A stretch of 11,635 nucleotides of DNA from Rhodospirillales bacterium (GCA_025352915.1 JANXSA010000320.1:1-11635), one strand, 5' to 3'. Positions 1-6,691 are shown, counted from the first letter of the stretch. Program-made: numbers and translations. The notes: generated from the letters alone by a model not told the origin.

Positions 1-40
1 AATTTCATTACGTTTCAAGAAAATTACGGCAAACGAAGTA
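1..40. other. AT-rich spacer downstream of phaA
   Basis: These 40 bases lie just past the phaA stop codon and are clearly more AT-rich than the rest of the window. On the minus strand they contain only a very short TTTC/GAAA inverted repeat and no convincing stem followed by a U-run, so I do not call a terminator. The window edge cuts off anything further. Confidence 0.4.
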
Positions 41-1213
41 TTATCGCTCCAGGCACATGGCCACACCCATGCCCCCGCCAATGCACAACGTCGCCAGCCC
101 CTTCTTCGAATCCCGCTTCTGCATCTCATGCAACAGCGTGATCAGCACCCGCGCCCCGGACGCCCCGATCGGATGCCCGATCGCAATCGCCCCGCCATTC
201 ACGTTCACCTTCGACGTATCCCAGCCCATATCCTTGTTCACCGCACAGGCCTGAGCCGCAAAAGCCTCGTTCGCCTCAATCAGGTCAAGGTCCCCAACGT
301 TCCACCCCGCCCGTTGCAAAGCCTTCCGGCTCGACGGAATCGGCCCCGTCCCCATCACCGAGGGATCAACCCCCGCCGTGGCAAAACTGGCAATCCGCGC
401 CAACGGGGTAAGCCCCCGCTTCGCCGCCTCGGCCCCGGACATCACCACCAACGCCGAAGCCCCGTCATTGATCCCACTGGCATTCCCCGCCGTCACCGTC
501 CCATCCTTGGTAAACGCCGGCCGAAGCTTGGTCATGCTCTCCATGCTGGAATCATGGCGGATATACTCGTCATCCGAAACCACGGTATCCCCCCGCCGCC
601 CCTTCACCGTCACCGCCGCGATCTCATCCCGGAACCGCCCGGCCTTCTGTGCGGCGGATGCCTTCTGCTGACTCGCCAGCGCAAACTCGTCCTGTTCCTC
701 CCGGGTAATCTGATACGCCCGGGCCACATTCTCCGCCGTATTGCCCATGTGGTAGCCAAAGAAAGCGTCCCACAACCCGTCCTTGATCATCGTATCCACC
801 AGCTGCATGTCGCCCATCTTCGCCCCCGCCCGAAGATACGCCCCATGCTGCGACTGGCTCATGCTCTCCTGCCCACCGGCCACGACGATGCTGCTCTCGC
901 CGGTCCGGATCTGCTGCGCCGCCAACGCCACCGCCCGAAGCCCCGACCCACAAACCTGGTTGATCCCAAACGCCGTCGCCTCATCCGGAACCCCCGCCGC
1001 CCGCGCCGCCTGCCGCGCCGGATTCTGCCCCTGGTTGGTGGTCAACACCTGCCCCAGGATCACCTCGTCAACATCCCCGCCCGTCAACCCGGCCCGAGCC
1101 AAAACCGCCTGAATCGCCGATGTCCCCAGCACATGCGCCGGAACCGCCCCGAAAGCCCCATTGAAGCTGCCAACCGGCGTACGCGCCGCGGCGACGATGA
1201 CGATGTCATCCAT
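41..1213 (-). CDS. phaA: Acetyl-CoA acetyltransferase (biosynthetic thiolase) PhaA
   Basis: Condenses two acetyl-CoA to acetoacetyl-CoA, the first step of poly(3-hydroxybutyrate) synthesis, in the cytoplasm. The 390-residue product has full family length and all thiolase active-site elements: nucleophilic Cys88 in NQVCGSG, Asn315 in NEAFAAQ, His347 in GHPIGASG and Cys377 in CIGGGMG. These sit within one residue of the well-studied Zoogloea enzyme (Cys89, His348, Cys378). The ATG at 1213 was chosen over an upstream in-frame ATG (1267) because the protein then begins MDDIVIVAAARTPVG, as thiolases do, and because AGGAGGA lies 7 nt upstream. It follows the PHA synthase gene by 66 nt on the same strand, and that gap holds a good promoter candidate, so it may be transcribed both with the synthase and alone. 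A role in degradative or isoprenoid metabolism cannot be excluded, but the setting favours PHA. Confidence 0.96.
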   Translation of the reverse strand: MDDIVIVAAARTPVGSFNGAFGAVPAHVLGTSAIQAVLARAGLTGGDVDEVILGQVLTTNQGQNPARQAARAAGVPDEATAFGINQVCGSGLRAVALAAQQIRTGESSIVVAGGQESMSQSQHGAYLRAGAKMGDMQLVDTMIKDGLWDAFFGYHMGNTAENVARAYQITREEQDEFALASQQKASAAQKAGRFRDEIAAVTVKGRRGDTVVSDDEYIRHDSSMESMTKLRPAFTKDGTVTAGNASGINDGASALVVMSGAEAAKRGLTPLARIASFATAGVDPSVMGTGPIPSSRKALQRAGWNVGDLDLIEANEAFAAQACAVNKDMGWDTSKVNVNGGAIAIGHPIGASGARVLITLLHEMQKRDSKKGLATLCIGGGMGVAMCLER

Positions 1214-1220
1214 GCGTGTG

Positions 1221-1227
1221 TCCTCCT
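1221..1227 (-). promoter_or_regulatory. Strong Shine-Dalgarno site of phaA
   Basis: Read on the minus strand this is AGGAGGA, 7 nt before the ATG at 1213. It decides the start in favour of 1213 rather than the upstream in-frame ATG at 1267. Confidence 0.85.
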
Positions 1228-1255
1228 GCGGCGGGAATACCCCGCGCCTTGGCAA

Positions 1256-1283
1256 ACTATATCGCACCGCACAACGTACTCAA
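1256..1283 (-). promoter_or_regulatory. Candidate sigma70-type promoter for phaA
   Basis: On the minus strand TTGAGT (1278-1283) and TATAGT (1256-1261) are separated by 16 nt, matching the -35 and -10 consensus at 4/6 and 5/6 positions. The -35 box overlaps the stop codon of the synthase gene and the -10 box lies about 40 nt before the phaA start. This would let the thiolase be expressed separately from the synthase. It rests on sequence match only. Confidence 0.5.
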
Positions 1284-2326
1284 AGCGTGGCGATCCACTC
1301 CGATAACGGCCGCCACAACACCCGTTCCGCCCGCCCCCCGGCCACCATCCCGACATGCCCGGCCGCCGGCGCATGCAAAATCGCCCCGGGAATCAAATCC
1401 ACCAACGGCCGCGCACTCTCGGGCGGCACAATCCGGTCCCGCCCCGGCACCGCCACAAACGCCGGAACCCTCAACCGCCCAGGCTCCACCACCGCCCCGG
1501 CCACCCGCCACATCCCCCGGAACGGCGTATTGGCGCCGTACCACCCGCCGATACACTCCCGCGCCACCGCCGCCGCCAACGGCACCCCGTCATTCAGCCA
1601 ATCCTCCACCGCCACAAACTGCCGGGCCCGGTCACTGTCCTGGTCCACCTTGCCAAATCCCGCATACTTCCCCGCAATCCCCCAGGGATCGAGCATGGCA
1701 AACAATGTCTGGATAGCGTCGATCGGCAATCGCCCGGTCAGCGCCATCAGCGGCTCCAGCAACGGCAACAACCCCGCCATGCCCCTCGCCGCCTCGGCCT
1801 CCACCGCATGAAAATCCCACGGCGTCGCCAACAAAGCCAACCCCCGCACCAGCTCGGGCCGACGCTGGGCCACCCCCAGGCACAACAGCCCGCCCATGCA
1901 ATACCCCGCCAGGACCACTGGCTCACCCACCGCCAAAAGCGCCCGTTCCAACCGCCCGGCGATGTAGTCCGTCAGGGTGAACCCCCGCTCCGCCTCCCCC
2001 GGCCACCCCCAATCCAGCAACAACACCCGATGCCGCCTCGCCAGAAAGCGCACCATCGACTGCCCTTCGGCCAGGTCCAGCACATAGGCCCGGTTGACCA
2101 GGCTCGGCACAAACAACACCGGCAAACCCAACCCGCCATAGTCAAGCACCCTGCTCTCCCCCTCTGCCCAAACCACCGGCGGCTCCTCCAACACCCGATG
2201 CCACGGATGCCGCCGATACGCGGCAATCCCGCCGATCAGCTCAGCCGGAAGGTTTGGATCGGACGGCCCCGGCGGCAACTTCGCCAGCAATGCGTTCCAA
2301 ATCGGCAATCCGCCGCTCCAAGGCAT
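1280..2326 (-). CDS. phaC: Short poly(3-hydroxyalkanoate) synthase (PhaC, class III/IV-like catalytic subunit)
   Basis: Alpha/beta-hydrolase-fold polymerase that joins (R)-3-hydroxyacyl-CoA units into PHA at the granule surface. With the ATG at 2326 the protein has 348 residues, close to class III/IV synthases (about 355-360) and far below class I (about 600). It shows FVPSLVNRAYVLDL (72-85), the DWGWP strand (105-109), the lipase-like box GYCMGG with nucleophile Cys143, Asp297 in GRDRIVPP and His324 in GHVGM, i.e. the full Cys-Asp-His triad. WLNDGVPL (243-250) is also typical. The start is uncertain: the frame is open to 2431, and a TTG at 2308 has GGAG 7 nt upstream; any plausible start overlaps the 3' end of the preceding small gene, which suggests translational coupling. 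Classes III and IV need a second subunit, and the upstream gene is the natural candidate. A PHA-related thioesterase is less likely given the Cys nucleophile. Confidence 0.88.
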   Translation of the reverse strand: MPWSGGLPIWNALLAKLPPGPSDPNLPAELIGGIAAYRRHPWHRVLEEPPVVWAEGESRVLDYGGLGLPVLFVPSLVNRAYVLDLAEGQSMVRFLARRHRVLLLDWGWPGEAERGFTLTDYIAGRLERALLAVGEPVVLAGYCMGGLLCLGVAQRRPELVRGLALLATPWDFHAVEAEAARGMAGLLPLLEPLMALTGRLPIDAIQTLFAMLDPWGIAGKYAGFGKVDQDSDRARQFVAVEDWLNDGVPLAAAVARECIGGWYGANTPFRGMWRVAGAVVEPGRLRVPAFVAVPGRDRIVPPESARPLVDLIPGAILHAPAAGHVGMVAGGRAERVLWRPLSEWIATL

Positions 2327-2573
2327 CGATGCGGGCGAGAAGGGCGTCACGCTCCTCAAACTGGCCAGCGCCAGATGCAGCAACAACGGGCGCGGGCCAC
2401 GGCGGATCATGCGGGACCAGCCGGGCGGCATTGGCCCAAAGTGCGGCCACCGCCTGCCACGTCTCCAGCGCCTCGCGATCCCCCGCCAGCCCGGCGAGTT
2501 CGGTTTGGACCAGCGTCATCCAGTCGCGCAAAAGTGCTGCGGGGTCGGGCGGTGCGCCTGGCTCGGTGGTCAT
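2241..2573 (-). CDS. Small coiled-coil protein, probable PhaE/PhaR-type PHA synthase subunit
   Basis: A 110-residue protein with no enzymatic motif. Residues 13-53 form a predicted helix rich in Trp and Leu (DWMTLVQTELAGL, ETWQAVAALWANAARLV). Then comes a Pro-rich linker (54-64), and residues 71-97 form a charged heptad-like coiled coil (LLARIDALERRIADLERI). It is the first gene of the minus-strand PHA cluster and its 3' end overlaps the synthase start by up to about 86 nt. Known class III synthases pair with PhaE (about 40 kDa) and class IV with the small subunit also called PhaR (about 20 kDa); both are helical and activate the catalytic subunit. Order, overlap and helical design suggest the same job here in a much smaller protein, but I see no diagnostic residue, so the role is inferred. 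A granule-associated (phasin-like) function is the main alternative. Confidence 0.68.
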   Translation of the reverse strand: MTTEPGAPPDPAALLRDWMTLVQTELAGLAGDREALETWQAVAALWANAARLVPHDPPWPAPVVAASGAGQFEERDALLARIDALERRIADLERIAGEVAAGAVRSKPSG

Positions 2574-2642
2574 CCGTCATGGGTACTCCACCACGAAGCC
2601 TAGAGCATCATCGGCTCCGGCGGAATCGCTACAGTGGAAGGT

Positions 2643-2671
2643 TTCGCTCCCGCCAAACCCCGTGCTATCTT
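2643..2671 (+). promoter_or_regulatory. Candidate phaR promoter
   Basis: TTCGCT (2643-2648) and TATCTT (2666-2671) are spaced by 17 nt, 29 nt ahead of the phaR start codon. The -35 match is weak, the -10 fair. It lies in the 126-bp divergent region (2574-2699) shared with the minus-strand synthase cluster, for which I find no convincing promoter. Confidence 0.35.
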
Positions 2672-2679
2672 GCGCTGCA
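2671..2679 (+). promoter_or_regulatory. TGC-N3-GCA palindrome, candidate PhaR operator
   Basis: TGCGCTGCA is a perfect TGC/GCA inverted repeat with a 3-nt centre, directly downstream of the candidate phaR -10 box. PhaR proteins of Paracoccus and Rhodobacter are known to bind CTGC-N3/4-GCAG-type sites and to repress their own gene. Here only the inner TGC/GCA core is kept, and a 6-bp core occurs often by chance in GC-rich DNA. Position is the main argument. Confidence 0.35.
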
Positions 2680-2699
2680 CCATTCCCGTAGAGGGCCGG

Positions 2700-3320
2700 A
2701 TGTCGCAAGCAGCGCCGTTGGACGACAAAGCCCACCCTGACTCCAAACCGGCCGATGCGCCGCCGGTGGTGGTGAAGAAATACGCCAACCGGCGATTGTA
2801 CAATACGGAAAGCTCCAGTTACATCACCCTGGATTCGCTGGCCGAAATGGTCCGCCTCGGCCGTGACTTCGTGGTCTATGACGCCAAGAGCGGCGAGGAC
2901 ATCACCCGCTCCGTCCTGACCCAGATCATCGTCGAGGAGGAAAGCAAGGGCCGGGCGATGCTGCCCACCGGGTTCCTCCGCCAGTTGATCGGCTTCTATG
3001 GCAATTCCATGCAATCGGTGGTGCCGAAATACCTTGAACAGGCGATGGGCGCCTTCGCCGTCCAACAGGACCAGATGCGCCGGACGGTGCAACAGACCAT
3101 GGGCACCTTCGTCCCGCCCGGGCTGGAAGAGATCGGCCGGCAAAACATGGCGATGATGGAACGCGCGATGAGCCTGTTCTCGCCGTTCCTGCCACAGGAC
3201 GCCGAGGCCGCTCGTCCCCCCGCTTCGCCAATGGAGGAAGAAGTCGCGGCGCTCAAGCGCGAGGTGGAACTGCTCCGCCAGCAACTCGCCGAGGCCCGCA
3301 CCGGCGGACGCAAGACGTGA
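2700..3320 (+). CDS. phaR: Polyhydroxyalkanoate synthesis repressor PhaR
   Basis: DNA-binding regulator that senses PHA: it represses phasin and PHA genes and is released when it binds nascent polymer. The product has 206 residues. Residues 25-80 carry the PHB/PHA accumulation regulator DNA-binding domain with the hallmark KKYANRRLYNT (26-36), YITLDSLAEMV (41-51) and the ending DITRSVLTQIIVEEE. Residues 87-160 match the following PHB accumulation regulatory domain (LPTGFLRQLIGFYG, then a Gln/Met-rich helix), and 178-200 form a short coiled coil (EEEVAALKREVELLRQQLAEA). The ATG at 2700 was preferred to the in-frame ATG at 2634 because the upstream extension overlaps the promoter region and GAGGG lies just before it. 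It is divergent from the synthase cluster and overlaps the next gene by 4 nt. It should not be confused with the class IV synthase subunit of the same name. Confidence 0.95.
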   Translation: MSQAAPLDDKAHPDSKPADAPPVVVKKYANRRLYNTESSSYITLDSLAEMVRLGRDFVVYDAKSGEDITRSVLTQIIVEEESKGRAMLPTGFLRQLIGFYGNSMQSVVPKYLEQAMGAFAVQQDQMRRTVQQTMGTFVPPGLEEIGRQNMAMMERAMSLFSPFLPQDAEAARPPASPMEEEVAALKREVELLRQQLAEARTGGRKT

Positions 3321-4324
3321 CCTGGCCACAGGCCGAAGGCGTGTTCGCGCCGGGCGATTTTCCGGTGGCCAAGGGGGGCGTGATCCGCAACTGCCGGGTG
3401 CCGTGGAAGACGCATGGCACGCTGAACGCGGCGAAGGACAACGTCATCCTCTATCCGTGTTCCTACGGCGCCAGCCATCCGGACATGGAATTTCTCATCG
3501 GCCCGGACGGAATCCTGGACCCCGCCCGCTGGTTCATCGTCATTCCCAACATGTTCAGCAATGGCATGGCGTCAAGCGCCGCCGACACGCCAGAATGGCC
3601 GGTGCTGGTGACCTATGCCGACCTGATCGAGGTGCAGCGGCGGCTGTTGGCGGAGGTGTTCGGCATCGAGCGCCTGGCCGCCGTCTATGGGTTCTCGATG
3701 GGGGCGCAACAGGCCTATCACTGGGCGGCGCTTCATCCCGAGCGCGTCGACCGGGCCTTCGTGCTGTGCGGCACGGCGCGCACGAGTGTGCACAACAAGG
3801 TGTTTCACAGCGGGCTGTTGCGCACGCTGGAATCGGCGGTGGAGCACGTCGGCGACGGCAAATTCAGCGCCGAGCCGGTGCTGGCGAAGAAGGCTTTTGC
3901 CCATATCTATGCCGGCTGGGCGCTGAGCCAGGATTTCTACCGGGCCGGGCTGCACATGAGTGTGCTCGGGGCACCGGACCTGGACACCTATCTGCGCACC
4001 GACTGGACCGAGCGCATGGGCGGCCGTCCGGCGGCGAATTTATATGCCCAGCTGATGACCTGGTATCACGGCGACATCGCCGATGGCGGCGACTTGCCGA
4101 CGGCGCTGGGCGCCATCCGCGCGAAGATGGTGCTGATGCCGAGCGAGACCGACCTGTATTTTCGCGTCGCCGACAACGCAGCGGAGTTGCCCTATCTCCG
4201 CCACGGCATCCTGAAGCCGATCCCGAGCATCTGGGGCCATCGGGCGGGCAATCCCAATGCGGCAGTCATTCCGGCCGAGTTCGAATTCGTGAAGGCGGCG
4301 GTGCGCGAGGCTTTGGACAGCTAG
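3317..4324 (+). CDS. Alpha/beta-fold hydrolase of the homoserine O-acetyltransferase (MetX-like) superfamily
   Basis: A 335-residue alpha/beta-hydrolase resembling MetX-type acyltransferases in overall layout: an N-terminal segment with THGTLN and an oxyanion-type loop YPCSYGASHPD (46-56), nucleophile Ser127 in YGFSMGAQQAYHWA, Asp279 in SETDLYF and His308 in IWGHRAG. These form a full Ser-Asp-His triad. It lacks the LTGSAH and GGSMGGMQ versions usual in true MetX, so homoserine acetylation is not supported. More likely it is an esterase, thioesterase or acyltransferase of unknown substrate, acting in the cytoplasm (no signal peptide seen). Translation starts at GTG (3317) inside the phaR stop, a GTGA overlap, so it is very probably co-translated with phaR. 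This links it to PHA or acyl-CoA metabolism by position only. It is followed by a T-rich hairpin that probably ends the transcript. Confidence 0.8.
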   Translation: MTWPQAEGVFAPGDFPVAKGGVIRNCRVPWKTHGTLNAAKDNVILYPCSYGASHPDMEFLIGPDGILDPARWFIVIPNMFSNGMASSAADTPEWPVLVTYADLIEVQRRLLAEVFGIERLAAVYGFSMGAQQAYHWAALHPERVDRAFVLCGTARTSVHNKVFHSGLLRTLESAVEHVGDGKFSAEPVLAKKAFAHIYAGWALSQDFYRAGLHMSVLGAPDLDTYLRTDWTERMGGRPAANLYAQLMTWYHGDIADGGDLPTALGAIRAKMVLMPSETDLYFRVADNAAELPYLRHGILKPIPSIWGHRAGNPNAAVIPAEFEFVKAAVREALDS

Positions 4325-4340
4325 CGGCAATGGATGAAGT

Positions 4341-4379
4341 TTTTTTGCTTCTTTTTGTTCACAAAAAGAAGACTTTTCC
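4341..4379 (+). terminator. T-rich hairpin with TTCA loop, probable terminator
   Basis: CTTCTTTTTG (4348-4357) and CAAAAAGAAG (4362-4371) form a perfect 10-bp stem with loop TTCA. A run of seven T and G precede it and ACTTTTCCTT follows, giving a moderate U-tract on the plus strand. It sits 17-24 nt after the stop of the alpha/beta hydrolase gene and before the gnd block, a natural place for termination. A near copy lies at 11605-11635, so it also behaves as a dispersed repeat. The rest of the 138-nt spacer (to 4462) shows no clear promoter, though gnd must be expressed from it or by read-through. Confidence 0.6.
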
Positions 4380-4462
4380 TTGCCTGACTCGCTCCCTGCC
4401 GCCTTGCATTCCCCCCCACGGCAAAACCCGCTAGACGCGAGGGTGACAGCGGGGAGCGGACC

Positions 4463-5452
4463 ATGGAACTCGGCGTAATCGGGCTTGGCCGGATGGGCGG
4501 CAATATTGTGCGGCGGCTGCATCGGGCCGGGCATCATTGCGTGGTGTATGACGCCAATCCCAAGGCGGTGGCGGATTTGGTGGCGATTGGGGCCACGCCG
4601 GCAACGTCGCTGGCGGACCTGGCGGGCAAGCTGAAGCAATCGACCAGGGCGGCGTGGGTGATGCTGCCGGCGGGGAAGATCACCGAGGAGGCGGTTGCCG
4701 AGCTGGGCGGGTATTTTGGTGCCGGCGATATCCTGATCGATGGCGGCAATTCGAATTTCAAGGACGATGTGCGGCGGGCGGCGGAGCTTGGGGCGAAGGG
4801 GGTGCGGTATCTGGATGTCGGGACTTCGGGCGGGGTGTGGGGGTTGGAGCGCGGCTATTGCCTGATGATCGGGGGCGACAAGGCGGCGTTCGAGTATCTC
4901 GATCCGATCTTTGCCGCACTGGCGCCGGGGATTGGCGATATTCCGCGCACCGAGGATCGCGGGGCGGGGCATGATCCGCGGGCGGAGCAGGGTTATCTGC
5001 ATTGTGGTCCCAGCGGCGCCGGGCACTTCGTCAAGATGATCCATAACGGCATCGAGTACGGGATGATGCAGGCGATGGCCGAGGGGTTTGATATCCTGCA
5101 GGGCCGGGCCTCGGCCAAGCTGCAGGCGGACCAGCGCTATGACTTCAACATGGCCGATGTCGCCGAGGTGTGGCGGCGCGGCAGCGTGGTGGTGTCGTGG
5201 TTGCTGGACCTGTCCGCCCAGGCGTTGACGCGGGACGGGACGCTGGAGACCTTCAGCGGGCATGTGGAGGATTCCGGCGAGGGGCGCTGGACGATCGACA
5301 CCGCCATCGAGCAGGCCACCCCCGCCGAGGTGCTGGCGGCTTCGTTGTTTGTGCGGTTTCGTTCGCGCCAGGACCATACGTTTGCCGAGAAGATGCTCTC
5401 CGCCATGCGGCTGGGCTTTGGCGGGCATGTGGAGGCGCCGAAGAAGGGTTGA
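4463..5452 (+). CDS. gnd: 6-phosphogluconate dehydrogenase, decarboxylating, short (NAD-type) form
   Basis: Oxidatively decarboxylates 6-phosphogluconate to ribulose-5-phosphate in the pentose phosphate pathway. The 329-residue product is of the short class (long NADP enzymes have about 470). It shows the dinucleotide fold GLGRMG (7-12), [12 protein letters not shown] (91-102) for substrate binding, [19 protein letters not shown] (120-138), and [19 protein letters not shown] (182-200) with catalytic Lys191 and Asn195. The second beta strand ends in Asp30 (VVYDANP), where NADP enzymes carry a neutral residue followed by Arg/Thr; an acid here usually means NAD preference, which is inferred. The ATG at 4463 is preceded by GGGGAG with 7-8 nt spacing. 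It is first in a block with rpiA and gntK, giving a complete gluconate-to-ribose-5-phosphate route. Confidence 0.95.
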   Translation: MELGVIGLGRMGGNIVRRLHRAGHHCVVYDANPKAVADLVAIGATPATSLADLAGKLKQSTRAAWVMLPAGKITEEAVAELGGYFGAGDILIDGGNSNFKDDVRRAAELGAKGVRYLDVGTSGGVWGLERGYCLMIGGDKAAFEYLDPIFAALAPGIGDIPRTEDRGAGHDPRAEQGYLHCGPSGAGHFVKMIHNGIEYGMMQAMAEGFDILQGRASAKLQADQRYDFNMADVAEVWRRGSVVVSWLLDLSAQALTRDGTLETFSGHVEDSGEGRWTIDTAIEQATPAEVLAASLFVRFRSRQDHTFAEKMLSAMRLGFGGHVEAPKKG

Positions 5453-5468
5453 TGCTGATGGATCGGGT

Positions 5469-5507
5469 CTGGGGCGACGCCCCAGCGGGTCGAGGGCAGA
5501 GCCCTCG
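5469..5507 (+). repeat. Twin perfect GC-rich hairpins between gnd and rpiA
   Basis: Two stems follow each other: CTGGGGC (5469-5475) with GCCCCAG (5479-5485), loop GAC, then CGAGGGC (5491-5497) with GCCCTCG (5501-5507), loop AGA. Both are perfect 7-bp stems with 3-nt loops, 5 nt apart. They fill most of the 64-nt gap between the gnd stop and the rpiA ATG. The layout resembles paired REP-type intergenic elements, which can stabilise an upstream message or weaken downstream translation. No U-run follows, so a terminator is unlikely. Confidence 0.7.
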
Positions 5508-5516
5508 CCTTGCCTT

Positions 5517-6191
5517 ATGACCGAACTCGCCCGCCGCGCCGCCGCCGAGGCTGCGGCCTTGCTGGCCGAGGATGGCATGCGCCTCGGCCTGGGCACCGGG
5601 CGGACGATGGAATTGGTGCTGCGCGCCCTGGCCGGGCGGATGCGCGGGGGGTTGCGCTTCACAGGGGTGGCGACTTCGGAGGCGACGGCGGCACGGGCGC
5701 GGGCGTTGGGGATTGCGCTGGTGGCGGCGGAGAGGCCGTGCGACCTGGCGATTGACGGGGCGGACGAGATCGAGCGGGGGTCGCTACGGCTGATCAAGGG
5801 CGGCGGCGGGGCGTTGCTGCGGGAAAAGATCGTGGCGGAAGCCGCACGGCGTTTCGTGGTGGTGGCCGAGGCGGGCAAGCTGGTGGATCGGCTGGGGGAA
5901 TTTGCGTTGCCGGTGGAGGTGGTGCCGTTCGGCTGTGCTGTGACGGCGGCGCGGATTGCGGCGCTGGGGGGCGCGCCAGTGCTGCGGCGGTGCGAGGGCG
6001 GGCCGGTGCGGACGGATAACGGCAATCTCATCCTGGACTGTCCGGGCTTTGCGCCGATCGGTGATCCGTTCACGCTGGAGCGGCGGCTGCGGGCGGTGGC
6101 GGGGGTGGTGGCGAGCGGGCTGTTCCTGTTGCCGGTGGAGCGGGCGATCATCGGGCATGGCGATGGGCGGGTGGAGGAATTGCTGCCGTGA
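5517..6191 (+). CDS. rpiA: Ribose-5-phosphate isomerase A
   Basis: Interconverts ribulose-5-phosphate and ribose-5-phosphate. The 224-residue product has family length and all catalytic elements, in the same numbering as the E. coli enzyme or within one: phosphate loop GLGTGRT (24-30), Asp80 and Asp83 in AIDGADEIE, Lys94 in LIKGGGGAL and the general base Glu103 in LLREKIV. The phosphate loop has Arg29 where many homologues have Ser (GTGST). The frame is open far upstream, but the ATG at 5517 gives the normal N-terminus (MTELARRAAAEAAALLAEDG). It has no visible Shine-Dalgarno sequence: the preceding bases are CTCGCCTTGCCTT, immediately after two strong hairpins, so initiation may be weak or coupled to gnd. 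The stop overlaps the start of gntK (GTGA). Confidence 0.93.
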   Translation: MTELARRAAAEAAALLAEDGMRLGLGTGRTMELVLRALAGRMRGGLRFTGVATSEATAARARALGIALVAAERPCDLAIDGADEIERGSLRLIKGGGGALLREKIVAEAARRFVVVAEAGKLVDRLGEFALPVEVVPFGCAVTAARIAALGGAPVLRRCEGGPVRTDNGNLILDCPGFAPIGDPFTLERRLRAVAGVVASGLFLLPVERAIIGHGDGRVEELLP

Positions 6192-6691
6192 TTCTGGTGG
6201 TGATGGGGGTTTCCGGCAGCGGCAAGACCACGGTGGCACGCGGTTTGGCCGAGCGGCTGGGCTGGCGGTTCCAGGAGGGTGACGCGCTGCATCCGCCGGC
6301 GAACGTGGCGAAGATGTCGGCGGGGACGCCGCTGACCGACGGGGATCGCTGGCCGTGGCTGGCGGCGATCGCGGCGGTGATCGATGGCTGGCGGGACGCG
6401 GGGGTGAGCGGGGTTGTCACCTGTTCGGCGCTGAAGCGGGCCTATCGCGCGGTGCTGATGGGGGGGCGGCCCGATGTGCGGCTGGTCTATCTGGCGGGCG
6501 ACAAGGCGTTGATTTCCCAGCGGATGGCGGCGCGCAAGGGGCATTTCATGCCGGCGGCGCTGCTGGACAGTCAGTTCGCGGCGCTGGAGGTGCCGGGTGC
6601 GGAGGAGCGGCCGATCGTGGTGGATATCGGGCCGGCGGCGGGGGCGATCGTAGATGCGCTGGTCGAGCGGGTTGGCTCTATCGGGCAATAG
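6188..6691 (+). CDS. gntK: Gluconokinase (GntK family)
   Basis: Phosphorylates D-gluconate with ATP to 6-phosphogluconate, the substrate of the gnd product two genes upstream. The 167-residue product is a typical P-loop small-molecule kinase: Walker A GVSGSGKT (7-14), the gluconokinase signature EGDALHPPANVAKM (30-43), TPLTDGDRWPWL (47-58), and the CSALKRAYR segment (about 79-87). The GTG start at 6188 overlaps the rpiA stop in a GTGA arrangement, indicating translational coupling; the next in-frame ATG would remove part of the first beta strand. Gluconate use fits the periplasmic sugar-oxidising lifestyle common in Acetobacteraceae, but no transporter gene is present in the window. Confidence 0.95.
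   Translation: MILVVMGVSGSGKTTVARGLAERLGWRFQEGDALHPPANVAKMSAGTPLTDGDRWPWLAAIAAVIDGWRDAGVSGVVTCSALKRAYRAVLMGGRPDVRLVYLAGDKALISQRMAARKGHFMPAALLDSQFAALEVPGAEERPIVVDIGPAAGAIVDALVERVGSIGQ

Noticed and set aside
128..2740. Long plus-strand open frames (128-1306 and 1355-2740) opposite phaA and phaC
   Set aside because: Their products are low-complexity Pro/Arg/His sequences, while the minus-strand frames encode complete thiolase and synthase active sites.
3317..4324. Homoserine O-acetyltransferase (metX) for the gene after phaR
   Set aside because: The triad and general fold fit the superfamily, but the MetX-specific motifs around the oxyanion hole and nucleophile differ and no methionine gene is nearby.
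5469..5507. Rho-independent terminator between gnd and rpiA
   Set aside because: The stems are strong, but no T-run follows either hairpin, and rpiA and gntK continue the same pathway.
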